Source: JAEUHO01 sp046350655 | GTDB lineage: Bacteria > Planctomycetota > PLA2 > JAEUHO01 | DNA: 64,000 bases | Direction: 5' to 3' | NCBI GenBank assembly: GCA_046350655.1 | Contig: JAXMAB010000012.1 | Coordinates: forward strand, 80,830 to 144,829 | In this document: one piece after another, positions 57,345 through 64,000 of the stretch | Layout of the letters: every line of letters begins with the position of its first letter | Position numbering within the stretch: position 1 is the first letter of the stretch | Notes under the pieces: model-generated | Told to the model about the DNA's origin: nothing | What the model saw: the letters and a program-made list of their open reading frames with translations, nothing else | The model's database searches: none | Made by a program: the position numbers and the translations under genes

Positions 57345-60300
57345 ATGGTTGTTAGGCGCCCGATGGTCAGGGTCTTGCTGTCCGCTGCGGCGAGTTCCCG
57401 CCCGGTTCTGGTTCCAGAACGCAACGGCGCGCGGACTGTCGACCTCCGCAACTCGCAGGGCCGCGCCGCAGCCACCGCTCTCCTGTGCCGGACGCTAACG
57501 CTCGGAGATGGCGGATCATGGCAGGTCATCGCTGATCGAACTGATCCGCGATCGGGCGTACTTCTTGCCGGTTTCCGCCTGCTTACTGACTGTCGACTTG
57601 GCAACCGCGAGTGGAACTCGTTGCTGGCGGCGACGCGACACCCCGGCTCAAACTCAGATCGGCGCTCGGTCCGGCAGCATGAGCAGCGAGCAGAGACGCG
57701 CGCTGCGGACGCCAGACTTGCCGCGATCCTCCGAGCACGCCCGACGCCTCGAACCGTGGCGATCGTGCTCTGGGCGGCGATCATGCGCTCGTCGATGGCG
57801 CTGAACCGCGCTCGCGAGTTCGCCAAACTTTGCGAGACCGCCGGGCGTGTCCTTGACGTGTACGCGCCGCAGTACAGCGAACTAGTCGCAAGGCTACCGA
57901 CACTCACGCTGCATCCGCGCTGGACCTCGTGGGGAACTTCGGTGCGTCGGGCCCGCAGAACACTCCCGGAGCCTCTTGCCGTTCGCCTAAGGGCGGCCAT
58001 CCGATCGCTTTGGATACGATCACTATCCGTCACCCGCACGATCGGAGCGCCACGCGCGATCCGGCGGCTCTTCAGGACCACGCTGCCATTCGGCAGGACC
58101 AGGGCTCTCCACCAAGTCGTAGCGATGCGCCGTCTGATGGCTTCCAGCGCCTCGCCAGATCGCGTTCTAGGTGGCTTTGCGCGGGTTCTGCGCGGCTTTG
58201 CTCGTCGAGGTCGCTGGGAGGACTTCGCGGTGTGCCTCGCACGTCTCGGCCCGCGCCTACTCCGCAGTGGTGAGTGCACAGCTGCCGCACTCATCCCGGC
58301 ACTCCAAGTTGCTCGCCTGGTGGCCGGAGAGTCTCCGTCCGTTGCAATCGCGTCCGGCGAAGTTCGTCGCCATCTGCTCGATGTGGGTGCGCCTCAGAGG
58401 GGAACCGCCCTTCCGATCGTCCGGTCCGCTGACGCCGATGCGGAGCGGCTCACTCTCGCCGTGGAGTCGGACCTGCGAAGGAACGAGTTCCGGCGCGCAC
58501 GCCGGCGCATCGACGCCTCACTGAGAGACGCCCGATCACTGGAGACGAAGCCGGCACTGAGAGTGTCGCTTGAACGCGCCTGGCGGCGGGTGCGGTTCGT
58601 ATCCCTCGAAGAGCAGCGCTCGGATGCTCAGCCACCGCGCATCGTGAGAACGCGCCTTGAAGGTGAGATTGGAAGGCGTCCTGAGGTTGAAGTCCGACTG
58701 CTCGACGCCTTGATCAACGAAGCCGGTCAGCTGCCGCCGCAGTCCCAGTCAAGACCGGGCACTTCGCTCCCCGGTGATCGCCAGGTCGCGATCGAACAGG
58801 CGGTTCGCCTAGCTGGGGCACCCACTGAGGAGGGTAGAAGTGCTCGCGCGCTGCTTAGGCATGCGCGCCAACCGTCAGATGGCTGGTTTCGCCTCCTCGT
58901 AACGTCTACAGCTGAGTCGATCGGCTCAGTTCGGGTTGCGCATGCGGCTGCGGCAGTACGCTCACTCGCCGGGGTCGCCCCTGCTTGGCGGGGGTATCGG
59001 AGGTGGTTGAAGTCGATCGGGCAGCCGCCGACGCATGAGCTGTTGGTGAGGTACGAGGAGGCGTGTGCGAGGGCGCTCGCGGCGCTGGACCCGCCGAGGA
59101 GGCCCGGGAAGTGCGTCGTGGAGACGCTGGTGAGGGTCGCGCGCGAGCTCCGGCCGCAGAGACGCCCGCGGCCGGACCGGACCATCGCCGCGCTCGACGC
59201 CCTCGTGACCGTCGGACGGAGCACCGTGGAGCGCCGGTTCGTGCAGCGCGTGGTGCGCGAGGTCGCGTCGATGCTCGGCGGGCGGGTGCTGTTCGTCCGG
59301 AACGGGCGGTCGTGGCTGAAGTTGCGGCCGCAGCGCGAGCACACCATGTCGGGGTGGACGCTCCGCCGGCTCGCGAAGATGCGACGGATCCGGTCGTTCC
59401 GGGTGAAGCCGTGTCCCGAGTTCTGGCGCCCCGACCAGCGCCGGCCGCGGGCGGTCCTCGTGTTCCCGCTCGCGGACGGCACCGCGTGCATCGCGCGCGA
59501 CCGCCGGTTCCGGCGGCAAGAGCGGGAGGCCGTCCGGACCGTGCTGCGCTTCCTCGACGCGCGACTCGCGGCGGTGGAGGCCGAGGAGAACGCCGCCCCG
59601 GGCAGCCCGATGCCCCTCCTGCCCGCGGTGCCGGCGACCGCGCAGGCCGAGGGCGTCCGCGACGGACTCGTCGGGCGGACCGCCGTCTGGCGCGAGGTCC
59701 TGCGGCAGGTGGACCGCGTCGCGGAGACGGCCGCGACGGTGCTGCTCGTCGGCGAGACCGGGACCGGCAAGGAGCGGGTCGCCCGGACGATCCACGCAGC
59801 GTCGGGCCGCAGCGCCCAGGAGTTCGTCGCGATCAACTGCGCCTCGCTCTCCCCCACCCTCCTCGCGAGCGAGCTGTTCGGCCACGTGCGGGGCGCGTTC
59901 ACCGGCGCGGACCGAACGCGGGAGGGCCTCTTCGTCCGGGCCCACCGCGGCACGCTGTTCCTGGACGAGGTCGCCGACATGCCGGCCGACATGCAGGCGT
60001 CGCTCCTGCGCGTCCTCGAGGAACGCGAGGTCCGCCCGGTCGGCGGGACCCGCGCGATCCCGGTCGACGTCCGGCTCGTCGCGGCCAGCGGCCGCGACCT
60101 GCTCGACGAGGTCGCGATCGGGCGCTTCCGGGCCGACCTCTGCCACCGTCTCGACGTCGTCCGCATCGACCTGCCGCCGCTGCGGGACCGGCGCGACGAC
60201 ATCCCGTTGCTCGCCGCGCACCTCGTGCGGCGCTTCCGCGAGCCGTCCCAGCTGCACCCCGACGCGATCCCGGTGCTCCTCGAGCACTCCTGGCCCGGGA

Positions 60301-60620
60301 ACGTCCGCGAGCTCGAGAACGTCCTCCGCGCGTCGGCCGTCCTCAGCGACGGCGCCGAGATCACCCCCGAGACGCTGCGCGCGGTGATCGCCCAGCACCT
60401 CCGGATCCGCGCCGCCGCCGCGGGTCGGGCCACCGAACCGCGCGACGACGCGGTCCTCGCGGCGCTCGGCTCCGAGTGGGCCTCCGCCCCCGAGCTCTCG
60501 CTGCGCCTCGGCGTCTCCGCGCGCACCGTCAACCGGCTCCTGGCGCCCCTCGTCGCGCGGGGGCTCGTGCACGCCATCGGGGAAGCGCGCGCCCGCCGGT
60601 ACGCCCGACCGACCGTCTGA
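57345..60620 (+). CDS. Sigma-54 enhancer-binding protein with GAF-like and winged-helix ends
   Basis: The 1091-residue product ends with a sigma-54 interaction AAA+ domain: Walker A GETGTGKE at residues 803-810, the sigma-54-contacting GAFTGA at 850-855, LFLDEVADMP, and HSWPGNVRELENVLRASAVL. A winged-helix-like tail (APELSLRLGVSARTVNRLLA) replaces the usual Fis-type domain. Residues ~620-770 look like a degenerate GAF domain. The N-terminal ~550 residues are Arg-rich helical repeats I do not recognise. GC rises sharply near 58980: the first half resembles the low-GC island, the second half the ordinary genome. The ATG at 57345 is chosen; a TTG at 57309 overlaps a TTGACA motif. Confidence 0.9.
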   Translation: MVVRRPMVRVLLSAAASSRPVLVPERNGARTVDLRNSQGRAAATALLCRTLTLGDGGSWQVIADRTDPRSGVLLAGFRLLTDCRLGNREWNSLLAATRHPGSNSDRRSVRQHEQRAETRAADARLAAILRARPTPRTVAIVLWAAIMRSSMALNRAREFAKLCETAGRVLDVYAPQYSELVARLPTLTLHPRWTSWGTSVRRARRTLPEPLAVRLRAAIRSLWIRSLSVTRTIGAPRAIRRLFRTTLPFGRTRALHQVVAMRRLMASSASPDRVLGGFARVLRGFARRGRWEDFAVCLARLGPRLLRSGECTAAALIPALQVARLVAGESPSVAIASGEVRRHLLDVGAPQRGTALPIVRSADADAERLTLAVESDLRRNEFRRARRRIDASLRDARSLETKPALRVSLERAWRRVRFVSLEEQRSDAQPPRIVRTRLEGEIGRRPEVEVRLLDALINEAGQLPPQSQSRPGTSLPGDRQVAIEQAVRLAGAPTEEGRSARALLRHARQPSDGWFRLLVTSTAESIGSVRVAHAAAAVRSLAGVAPAWRGYRRWLKSIGQPPTHELLVRYEEACARALAALDPPRRPGKCVVETLVRVARELRPQRRPRPDRTIAALDALVTVGRSTVERRFVQRVVREVASMLGGRVLFVRNGRSWLKLRPQREHTMSGWTLRRLAKMRRIRSFRVKPCPEFWRPDQRRPRAVLVFPLADGTACIARDRRFRRQEREAVRTVLRFLDARLAAVEAEENAAPGSPMPLLPAVPATAQAEGVRDGLVGRTAVWREVLRQVDRVAETAATVLLVGETGTGKERVARTIHAASGRSAQEFVAINCASLSPTLLASELFGHVRGAFTGADRTREGLFVRAHRGTLFLDEVADMPADMQASLLRVLEEREVRPVGGTRAIPVDVRLVAASGRDLLDEVAIGRFRADLCHRLDVVRIDLPPLRDRRDDIPLLAAHLVRRFREPSQLHPDAIPVLLEHSWPGNVRELENVLRASAVLSDGAEITPETLRAVIAQHLRIRAAAAGRATEPRDDAVLAALGSEWASAPELSLRLGVSARTVNRLLAPLVARGLVHAIGEARARRYARPTV

Positions 60621-60628
60621 CCGGTTCG

Positions 60629-60648
60629 TGTCGCGATTTGTCGCGATT
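60629..60648 (+). repeat. Two 10-bp direct repeats, possible activator binding site
   Basis: TGTCGCGATT occurs twice in direct succession at one helical turn, 8 bp beyond the sigma-54 activator stop and about 122 bp upstream of the candidate -24 element. Confidence 0.5.
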
Positions 60649-60770
60649 GGGGCGCGACGCGCCCGGCGAGCACCGAGATTCCACATCTCCACGTTTCCCC
60701 CACCGCCCGAACTCGTTGTGCCACCGGCGGTTGCGGCCCGGATTCCCCAACGGCGCGCTCGGCCGCGCGC

Positions 60771-60784
60771 GGCACGCCCTGTGC
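60771..60784 (+). promoter_or_regulatory. Candidate sigma-54 promoter (-24/-12)
   Basis: GGCACGCCCTGTGC: GG and GC dinucleotides are spaced by 10 bp, and the site matches TGGCACG-N4-TTGC in all but two bases. The predicted start lies about 12 bp on, some 15 nt before the ATG at 60810. Confidence 0.5.
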
Positions 60785-60809
60785 CCTGGGGACGCCGTGG
60801 AGGTCCTCG

Positions 60810-61211
60810 ATGCATCGCCGCACGCGCCGCTTCATCCGCCGCTTCGCCGCGTTCGCTCCGGTCCTCGCCGCACTCGGGGGGCAGGCGCTCGCCGCCGGCA
60901 GCCTTCGGGCCCCGTTCCTTCCCCACGCTGGGACGACGCCTGCTCCCTGGTTCCCCCTCCTCGCGACGGCCCCGACGGACGCCGACGTCCGGCCGCGCTC
61001 CGCCCCCATCCAGGCCGGGATCGCGGCGCTCCGCACCGCCGCAAAGGCGGCCCGCCGCGCCGACCTCGAGGCCCGGCTCGAGGCGCTCCTGGCGTCGGAG
61101 GTCGGCGTCGTGGGGCCGCCCGACGGGCGCACGATGTCGGATTCGCGCGACATGCAGCCCCCCGGCGACGCACGGTCGTCGGGTCGGCCTTCGATCGACG
61201 TAACTCGTTGA
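60810..61211 (+). CDS. Small exported protein downstream of a sigma-54 promoter
   Basis: The 133-residue product has an Arg-rich start and signal peptide (RRFAAFAPVLAALGGQALAA). The mature part is Ala/Pro/Arg-rich with a helical segment (RRADLEARLEALLASEVG) and no known motif. GGAGG lies 6 nt before the ATG, one of the best ribosome binding sites in the window. The sigma-54-type promoter and the preceding activator gene suggest it is the direct output of that circuit. Confidence 0.6.
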   Translation: MHRRTRRFIRRFAAFAPVLAALGGQALAAGSLRAPFLPHAGTTPAPWFPLLATAPTDADVRPRSAPIQAGIAALRTAAKAARRADLEARLEALLASEVGVVGPPDGRTMSDSRDMQPPGDARSSGRPSIDVTR

Positions 61212-61421
61212 CATGGAATCGGTTGCGACTCTGCCTCGCAGCGGCCATGTTGCGCAATTTCGACGTCGCTTCACCCGGGGGGCCTAGGCAAGAACGCGCC
61301 TATCTGCTTCGCTGGACAGGACTTGGGACCGTTTCCACGCCGGACGGCACACGGCGTGTGAAGGGGATCCCCGTTGGCGGCGCACCGGACGTGAGACCGG
61401 TCGCCGCGTCCGGAGTCCTGC

Positions 61422-62792
61422 GTGAACCTTCGTCGCCCCTCGCTCTTCGCCCTCCTGACGCTCGCGGCGTTCACCGTCGCGCCGGCCGTCGCCGAGGCGG
61501 GCAGCTCGCGGCGCGCGCGTCGCCCGGCGCCCATCGCGAACAACGGGACGACGTCGTCGCTGAAGTCCGACGAGTCGGTGCAGGCCGCCCTCGCGGCCAC
61601 CGCCGCGGGCGGGCTCCTGCGCCTGCCCTTCGGGTCGTACCGCACCGCCATCGTCATCGACCGGCCGATGACCGTCGTCGCCGACCCGCGCGGCACCCGC
61701 CTCGACGCGAAGGGCCTCGGCCGCCCGGCGATCGAGGTCGTCGCCGGCGTCACGGGCGTCACGATCGACGGCGTGGTCGTCAGCGCGGCCGACACGGACG
61801 GCGTCGCCGTCGGCGCCGGCTGCGACGGCCTCCGCCTGACCCGCTCGACCTTCGAGCGCAACGGCGGCGACGGGCTGCACGTCGCGCGGTCGGCCGACGT
61901 GCGCATCGAGGGCTGCGTCTTCGACCGCAACGCGGGGGACGGGCTCGATCTCGACGCCGTGGGGGGCGTCGTGACGGGCTGCACCTTCCGCGAGAACGGC
62001 GGCGCCGCGGTGCGCCTGGCGGGCACCGACGTCACGCTGACGACCTCGTCGAGCAACGGCGGCGCCGAGGGCGTGGTGTTCGAGGGCCTCCGGATCGCGG
62101 CCACGCGGGTCACGTTCCGCGGGACGCGCGTCCTCGCCCGCTTCGCCGCGACCTCGGACACCTGCGCGCTCGAGCGCTGCGACGGCCGCGACGTCACGAC
62201 GCTCGCGACGACCGAGGAGGGCTCGACCTACGCCCGCATCGTCGGCAACCGCGTCGCCGGCACCGCGGGCGACGCGGTGCTCCTGCGCGGCACGTGGCAC
62301 ACCGTCGAGGGCAACGCGCTCGGGCGCGTCCTGGGATCGGCCGTCGTGGGGGACGGCCTCTCCCTCCGCGTCGCCGAGAACACGACCCTCTCCGCGGCGG
62401 CCAACGGCGTCCGCATGAGCGGCATGGGCGACACGGTCGAGGGCAACGTCCTCGGCCCGTGCGGCGCCGACGCGCTCGTCGTCGACGGCGTGGCGCACCT
62501 CGTCGCCCGCAACGTCGTCCGCGACGGCAACGGCTCCGGCCTCGTCCTCGACGGCGAGTTCCACCAGGCCGTCGCGAACCGGATCACGAACGTCCCCGGC
62601 GCGGGCATCCGCCTCGAGGGCGACGACTGCCTCGTCGAGGGCAACCGCCTCGAGCGCGCCGGCCTCGAGGGGATCGTCGTGGCCGCCGGCCGCGCCAACC
62701 AGCTCCGGGCCAACGCGATCGCCCGGTGCGGCGGTCGCGGGCTGGCCGACGACGGCATCGACACCGTCCTCGAGCGCAACCGCATCGACTGA
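61422..62792 (+). CDS. Exported right-handed beta-helix protein
   Basis: The 456-residue product has a signal peptide (PSLFALLTLAAFTVAPAVAE). The rest is a run of parallel beta-helix coils of PbH1/NosD type: GVTGVTIDGVVVSAADTDGV, GLRLTRSTFERNGGDGLHVA, VRIEGCVFDRNAGDGLDL and many more, with the usual N-x-x-N and G-x-G turns. Such proteins often bind or cleave polysaccharides. No catalytic residues can be named. The GTG start has GGAG upstream. It follows the small exported protein by 210 bp. Confidence 0.85.
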   Translation: MNLRRPSLFALLTLAAFTVAPAVAEAGSSRRARRPAPIANNGTTSSLKSDESVQAALAATAAGGLLRLPFGSYRTAIVIDRPMTVVADPRGTRLDAKGLGRPAIEVVAGVTGVTIDGVVVSAADTDGVAVGAGCDGLRLTRSTFERNGGDGLHVARSADVRIEGCVFDRNAGDGLDLDAVGGVVTGCTFRENGGAAVRLAGTDVTLTTSSSNGGAEGVVFEGLRIAATRVTFRGTRVLARFAATSDTCALERCDGRDVTTLATTEEGSTYARIVGNRVAGTAGDAVLLRGTWHTVEGNALGRVLGSAVVGDGLSLRVAENTTLSAAANGVRMSGMGDTVEGNVLGPCGADALVVDGVAHLVARNVVRDGNGSGLVLDGEFHQAVANRITNVPGAGIRLEGDDCLVEGNRLERAGLEGIVVAAGRANQLRANAIARCGGRGLADDGIDTVLERNRID

Positions 62793-62873
62793 TCGCGTGG
62801 GTGGGAGTTCTGCGCGGGCGTGGTGGCCCGCTTCCGTGGCCGATGGCCGAGCATGTCCGAGGGGTTCCGAGGT

Positions 62874-62879
62874 TAGGGT
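62874..62879 (+). promoter_or_regulatory. Putative -10 box of the esterase gene
   Basis: TAGGGT, 66 nt before the ATG at 62946. Confidence 0.35.
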
Positions 62880-62945
62880 GGGGCCGGGCGCGCGAGCGTC
62901 CGGCCCCCTTTCTTTCCGGGCCGGGATCGCGCGCCGGAGGCCCCC

Positions 62946-63971
62946 ATGCTCCCCTGGTCCGCCCCGCTCGCCGGCCGCATCGACGAACACGTGCTCGAGA
63001 GCCGCGTGCTCCGCGGCAACCCGCTCGGCGACCCCGCGACGCGCCCGCTCTGGGTCTACGTCCCGCCGGGCTACGACGCGGACCCGGCGCGCCGCTACCC
63101 CACGGTCTACGTGCTGCAGGGGCTCACCGGCCAGCTCGACATGTGGCGCAACCGCGCCCCGTTCCGCCCGACCTACACCGAGCTCGTCGACGCGATGTTC
63201 GCCCGCGGCGACGCCCCGCCCGGCCTGATCGTCCTCGTGGACGCGTGGACGTCGCTCGGCGGCAGCCAGTTCCTCGACTCGCCGGCCACCGGCCGCTACC
63301 ACACCTATCTCTGCGACGAGATCGTCCCGTTCGTCGACGCGCGCTACCGCACCCTCGCGGCCGCGGCGCACCGCGGCGTCGCCGGCAAGTCGAGCGGCGG
63401 CTACGGCGCGATGGTCACGCCCATGCTCCGCCCCGACCTCTTCGGCGGCTTCGCCACGCACGCCGGCGACGCGCTCTTCGAGGTCAGCCTCTTCCCCGAC
63501 CTCCGCGAGGCGGCGCGCGCGCTCCGCGACGAGTACGGCGGCTCCTTCGACCGCTTCTGGGCCGACTTCCGCGCGCGCCCCGCCCTCTCGAAGCGCGCCG
63601 ACATCGTGCTCCTCAACGCGTGGTGCATGGCCGCGTGCTACTCCGCCGACCCGGACGGCACCGTGCGCCTCCCCTTCGACCCGACCACGGCGGCCGTCGT
63701 CCCCGAGGTCGTCGAGCGCTGGCTCGCGTGGGACCCCGTCCGCATGGTGCCGCGGCACGCCGCCGCGCTGCGCAGCCAACGCGCGATCTACATCGACGCC
63801 GGCCGCCGCGACGAGTACTTCCTCGACCTCGGCGCCGAGGCGTTCCGGCGCGCGCTCGCGGCGATCGGCGTCACCGACGTCTTCTTCGAGCTCTTCGACG
63901 CGACCCACGCGGCGATCGAGTACCGCTATCCCCTGGGCCTCGCGTACCTCCTGAAGCGGCTCGCCCGCTGA
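62946..63971 (+). CDS. Putative alpha/beta-hydrolase esterase
   Basis: The 341-residue product is related to esterase D/enterochelin esterase-type hydrolases: PLWVYVPPGYDADPARRYPT and VYVLQGLTGQ near the N-terminus, nucleophile Ser in GVAGKSSGGYGAM, and IYIDAGRRDEYFLDLGAEAF with a late His (ATHAAIEYRY). No signal peptide was seen. GGAGG before the ATG supports the start. A candidate partial copy of the dispersed repeat begins after the stop and is cut by the window end. Confidence 0.85.
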   Translation: MLPWSAPLAGRIDEHVLESRVLRGNPLGDPATRPLWVYVPPGYDADPARRYPTVYVLQGLTGQLDMWRNRAPFRPTYTELVDAMFARGDAPPGLIVLVDAWTSLGGSQFLDSPATGRYHTYLCDEIVPFVDARYRTLAAAAHRGVAGKSSGGYGAMVTPMLRPDLFGGFATHAGDALFEVSLFPDLREAARALRDEYGGSFDRFWADFRARPALSKRADIVLLNAWCMAACYSADPDGTVRLPFDPTTAAVVPEVVERWLAWDPVRMVPRHAAALRSQRAIYIDAGRRDEYFLDLGAEAFRRALAAIGVTDVFFELFDATHAAIEYRYPLGLAYLLKRLAR

Positions 63972-63980
63972 CGGGAACGC

Positions 63981-64000
63981 GGTCGGGTGCGGGGGACCGC
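63981..64000 (+). repeat. Start of another dispersed repeat copy, cut by the window end
   Basis: The last 20 bases match the 20 bases ahead of the first half-site at 46411-46430 in 18 positions, stopping just before the GAGGCCCG part of the core. Confidence 0.5.

Noticed and set aside
57345..57370. GTTAGGC words near 31285, 57351 and 12142 that recall integron attC ends.
   Set aside because: No paired RYYYAAC/GTTRRRY ends at 50-150 bp, no integrase gene and no cassette array.
61208..61236. TTGACA before the beta-helix gene.
   Set aside because: No acceptable -10 hexamer at 16-18 bp; it also overlaps the stop of the preceding gene.

Overview
The window is a piece of a very GC-rich bacterial chromosome. 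Sampled lines of ordinary genes run near 75-78% GC by eye. Gene content is a mix of housekeeping functions (gltX, thiD, purB, carB, rnhA, yqeY, plsC) and a large share of exported TPR, lipoprotein and signalling proteins: serine/threonine kinases, an ECF sigma cassette, a sigma-54 activator, a CHAT protease and a PilM/PilN-type protein. This mix fits Planctomycetota or a Myxococcota-like lineage. No rRNA or other phylogenetic marker was seen, so the assignment is an inference. No tRNA, rRNA or CRISPR array was recognised.

Layout. 1-16.3 kb: a partial thioredoxin-fold protein, gltX, an Ala/Pro-tailed lipoprotein, thiD, a TPR receptor kinase, a DUF2520 oxidoreductase, a GNAT protein, purB, a secreted metalloprotease, a class C beta-lactamase-like hydrolase and an AraC regulator. 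16.3-24.8 kb: a rearranged accessory zone with an IS66 element, a detached IS66-end-like hairpin, a HEAT-like ORF joined to a 3'-truncated RHS/YD-repeat gene, and a frameshifted sigma-factor-like gene. 24.9-31.2 kb: small exported proteins and a TPR-CHAT protease. 31.4-35.3 kb: DUF1284 translationally coupled to a three-domain hydrolase fusion. 35.5-39.9 kb: ECF sigma, putative anti-sigma and CpxP-like cassette, then PilM-PilN and PilO-like genes ending in a 242-bp tandem duplication. 40-51 kb: carB, rnhA, a candidate small RNA carrying an anti-Shine-Dalgarno run, a membrane protein with yqeY, a DegP-like protease, xdhC, and a TPR protein with plsC. 51.3-62.8 kb: a signalling island with a kinase/ATPase/TPR/GAF/histidine-kinase/receiver hybrid, a sigma-54 enhancer-binding protein, a candidate sigma-54 promoter with phased upstream repeats, and secreted proteins. 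62.9-64 kb: an esterase.

How the parts may work together. The best candidate for an undescribed system is 51.3-61.2 kb. Two signalling genes each change base composition inside the coding sequence, so a lower-GC segment of about 5.2 kb is spliced between a GC-rich kinase head and a GC-rich sigma-54 activator tail. Just downstream lies a GG-N10-GC promoter about 120 bp from two 10-bp direct repeats, directly before a small secreted-protein gene with a good ribosome binding site. This looks like a self-contained sensing-to-secretion circuit. The second candidate is a ~138-nt minus-strand RNA near 44.4 kb with its own promoter and terminator hairpin.

Two sequence habits recur. First, TANNNT-like boxes end 6-7 nt before several start codons (thiD, the kinase at 5269, purB, the hydrolase at 13940, rnhA, the gene starting at 45113), which suggests leaderless transcription. 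Second, a palindromic repeat with core GGGNACGCGAGGCCCG lies almost always 3' of genes, singly or as head-to-head pairs. All functional calls rest on reading the sequence; no database search was run.
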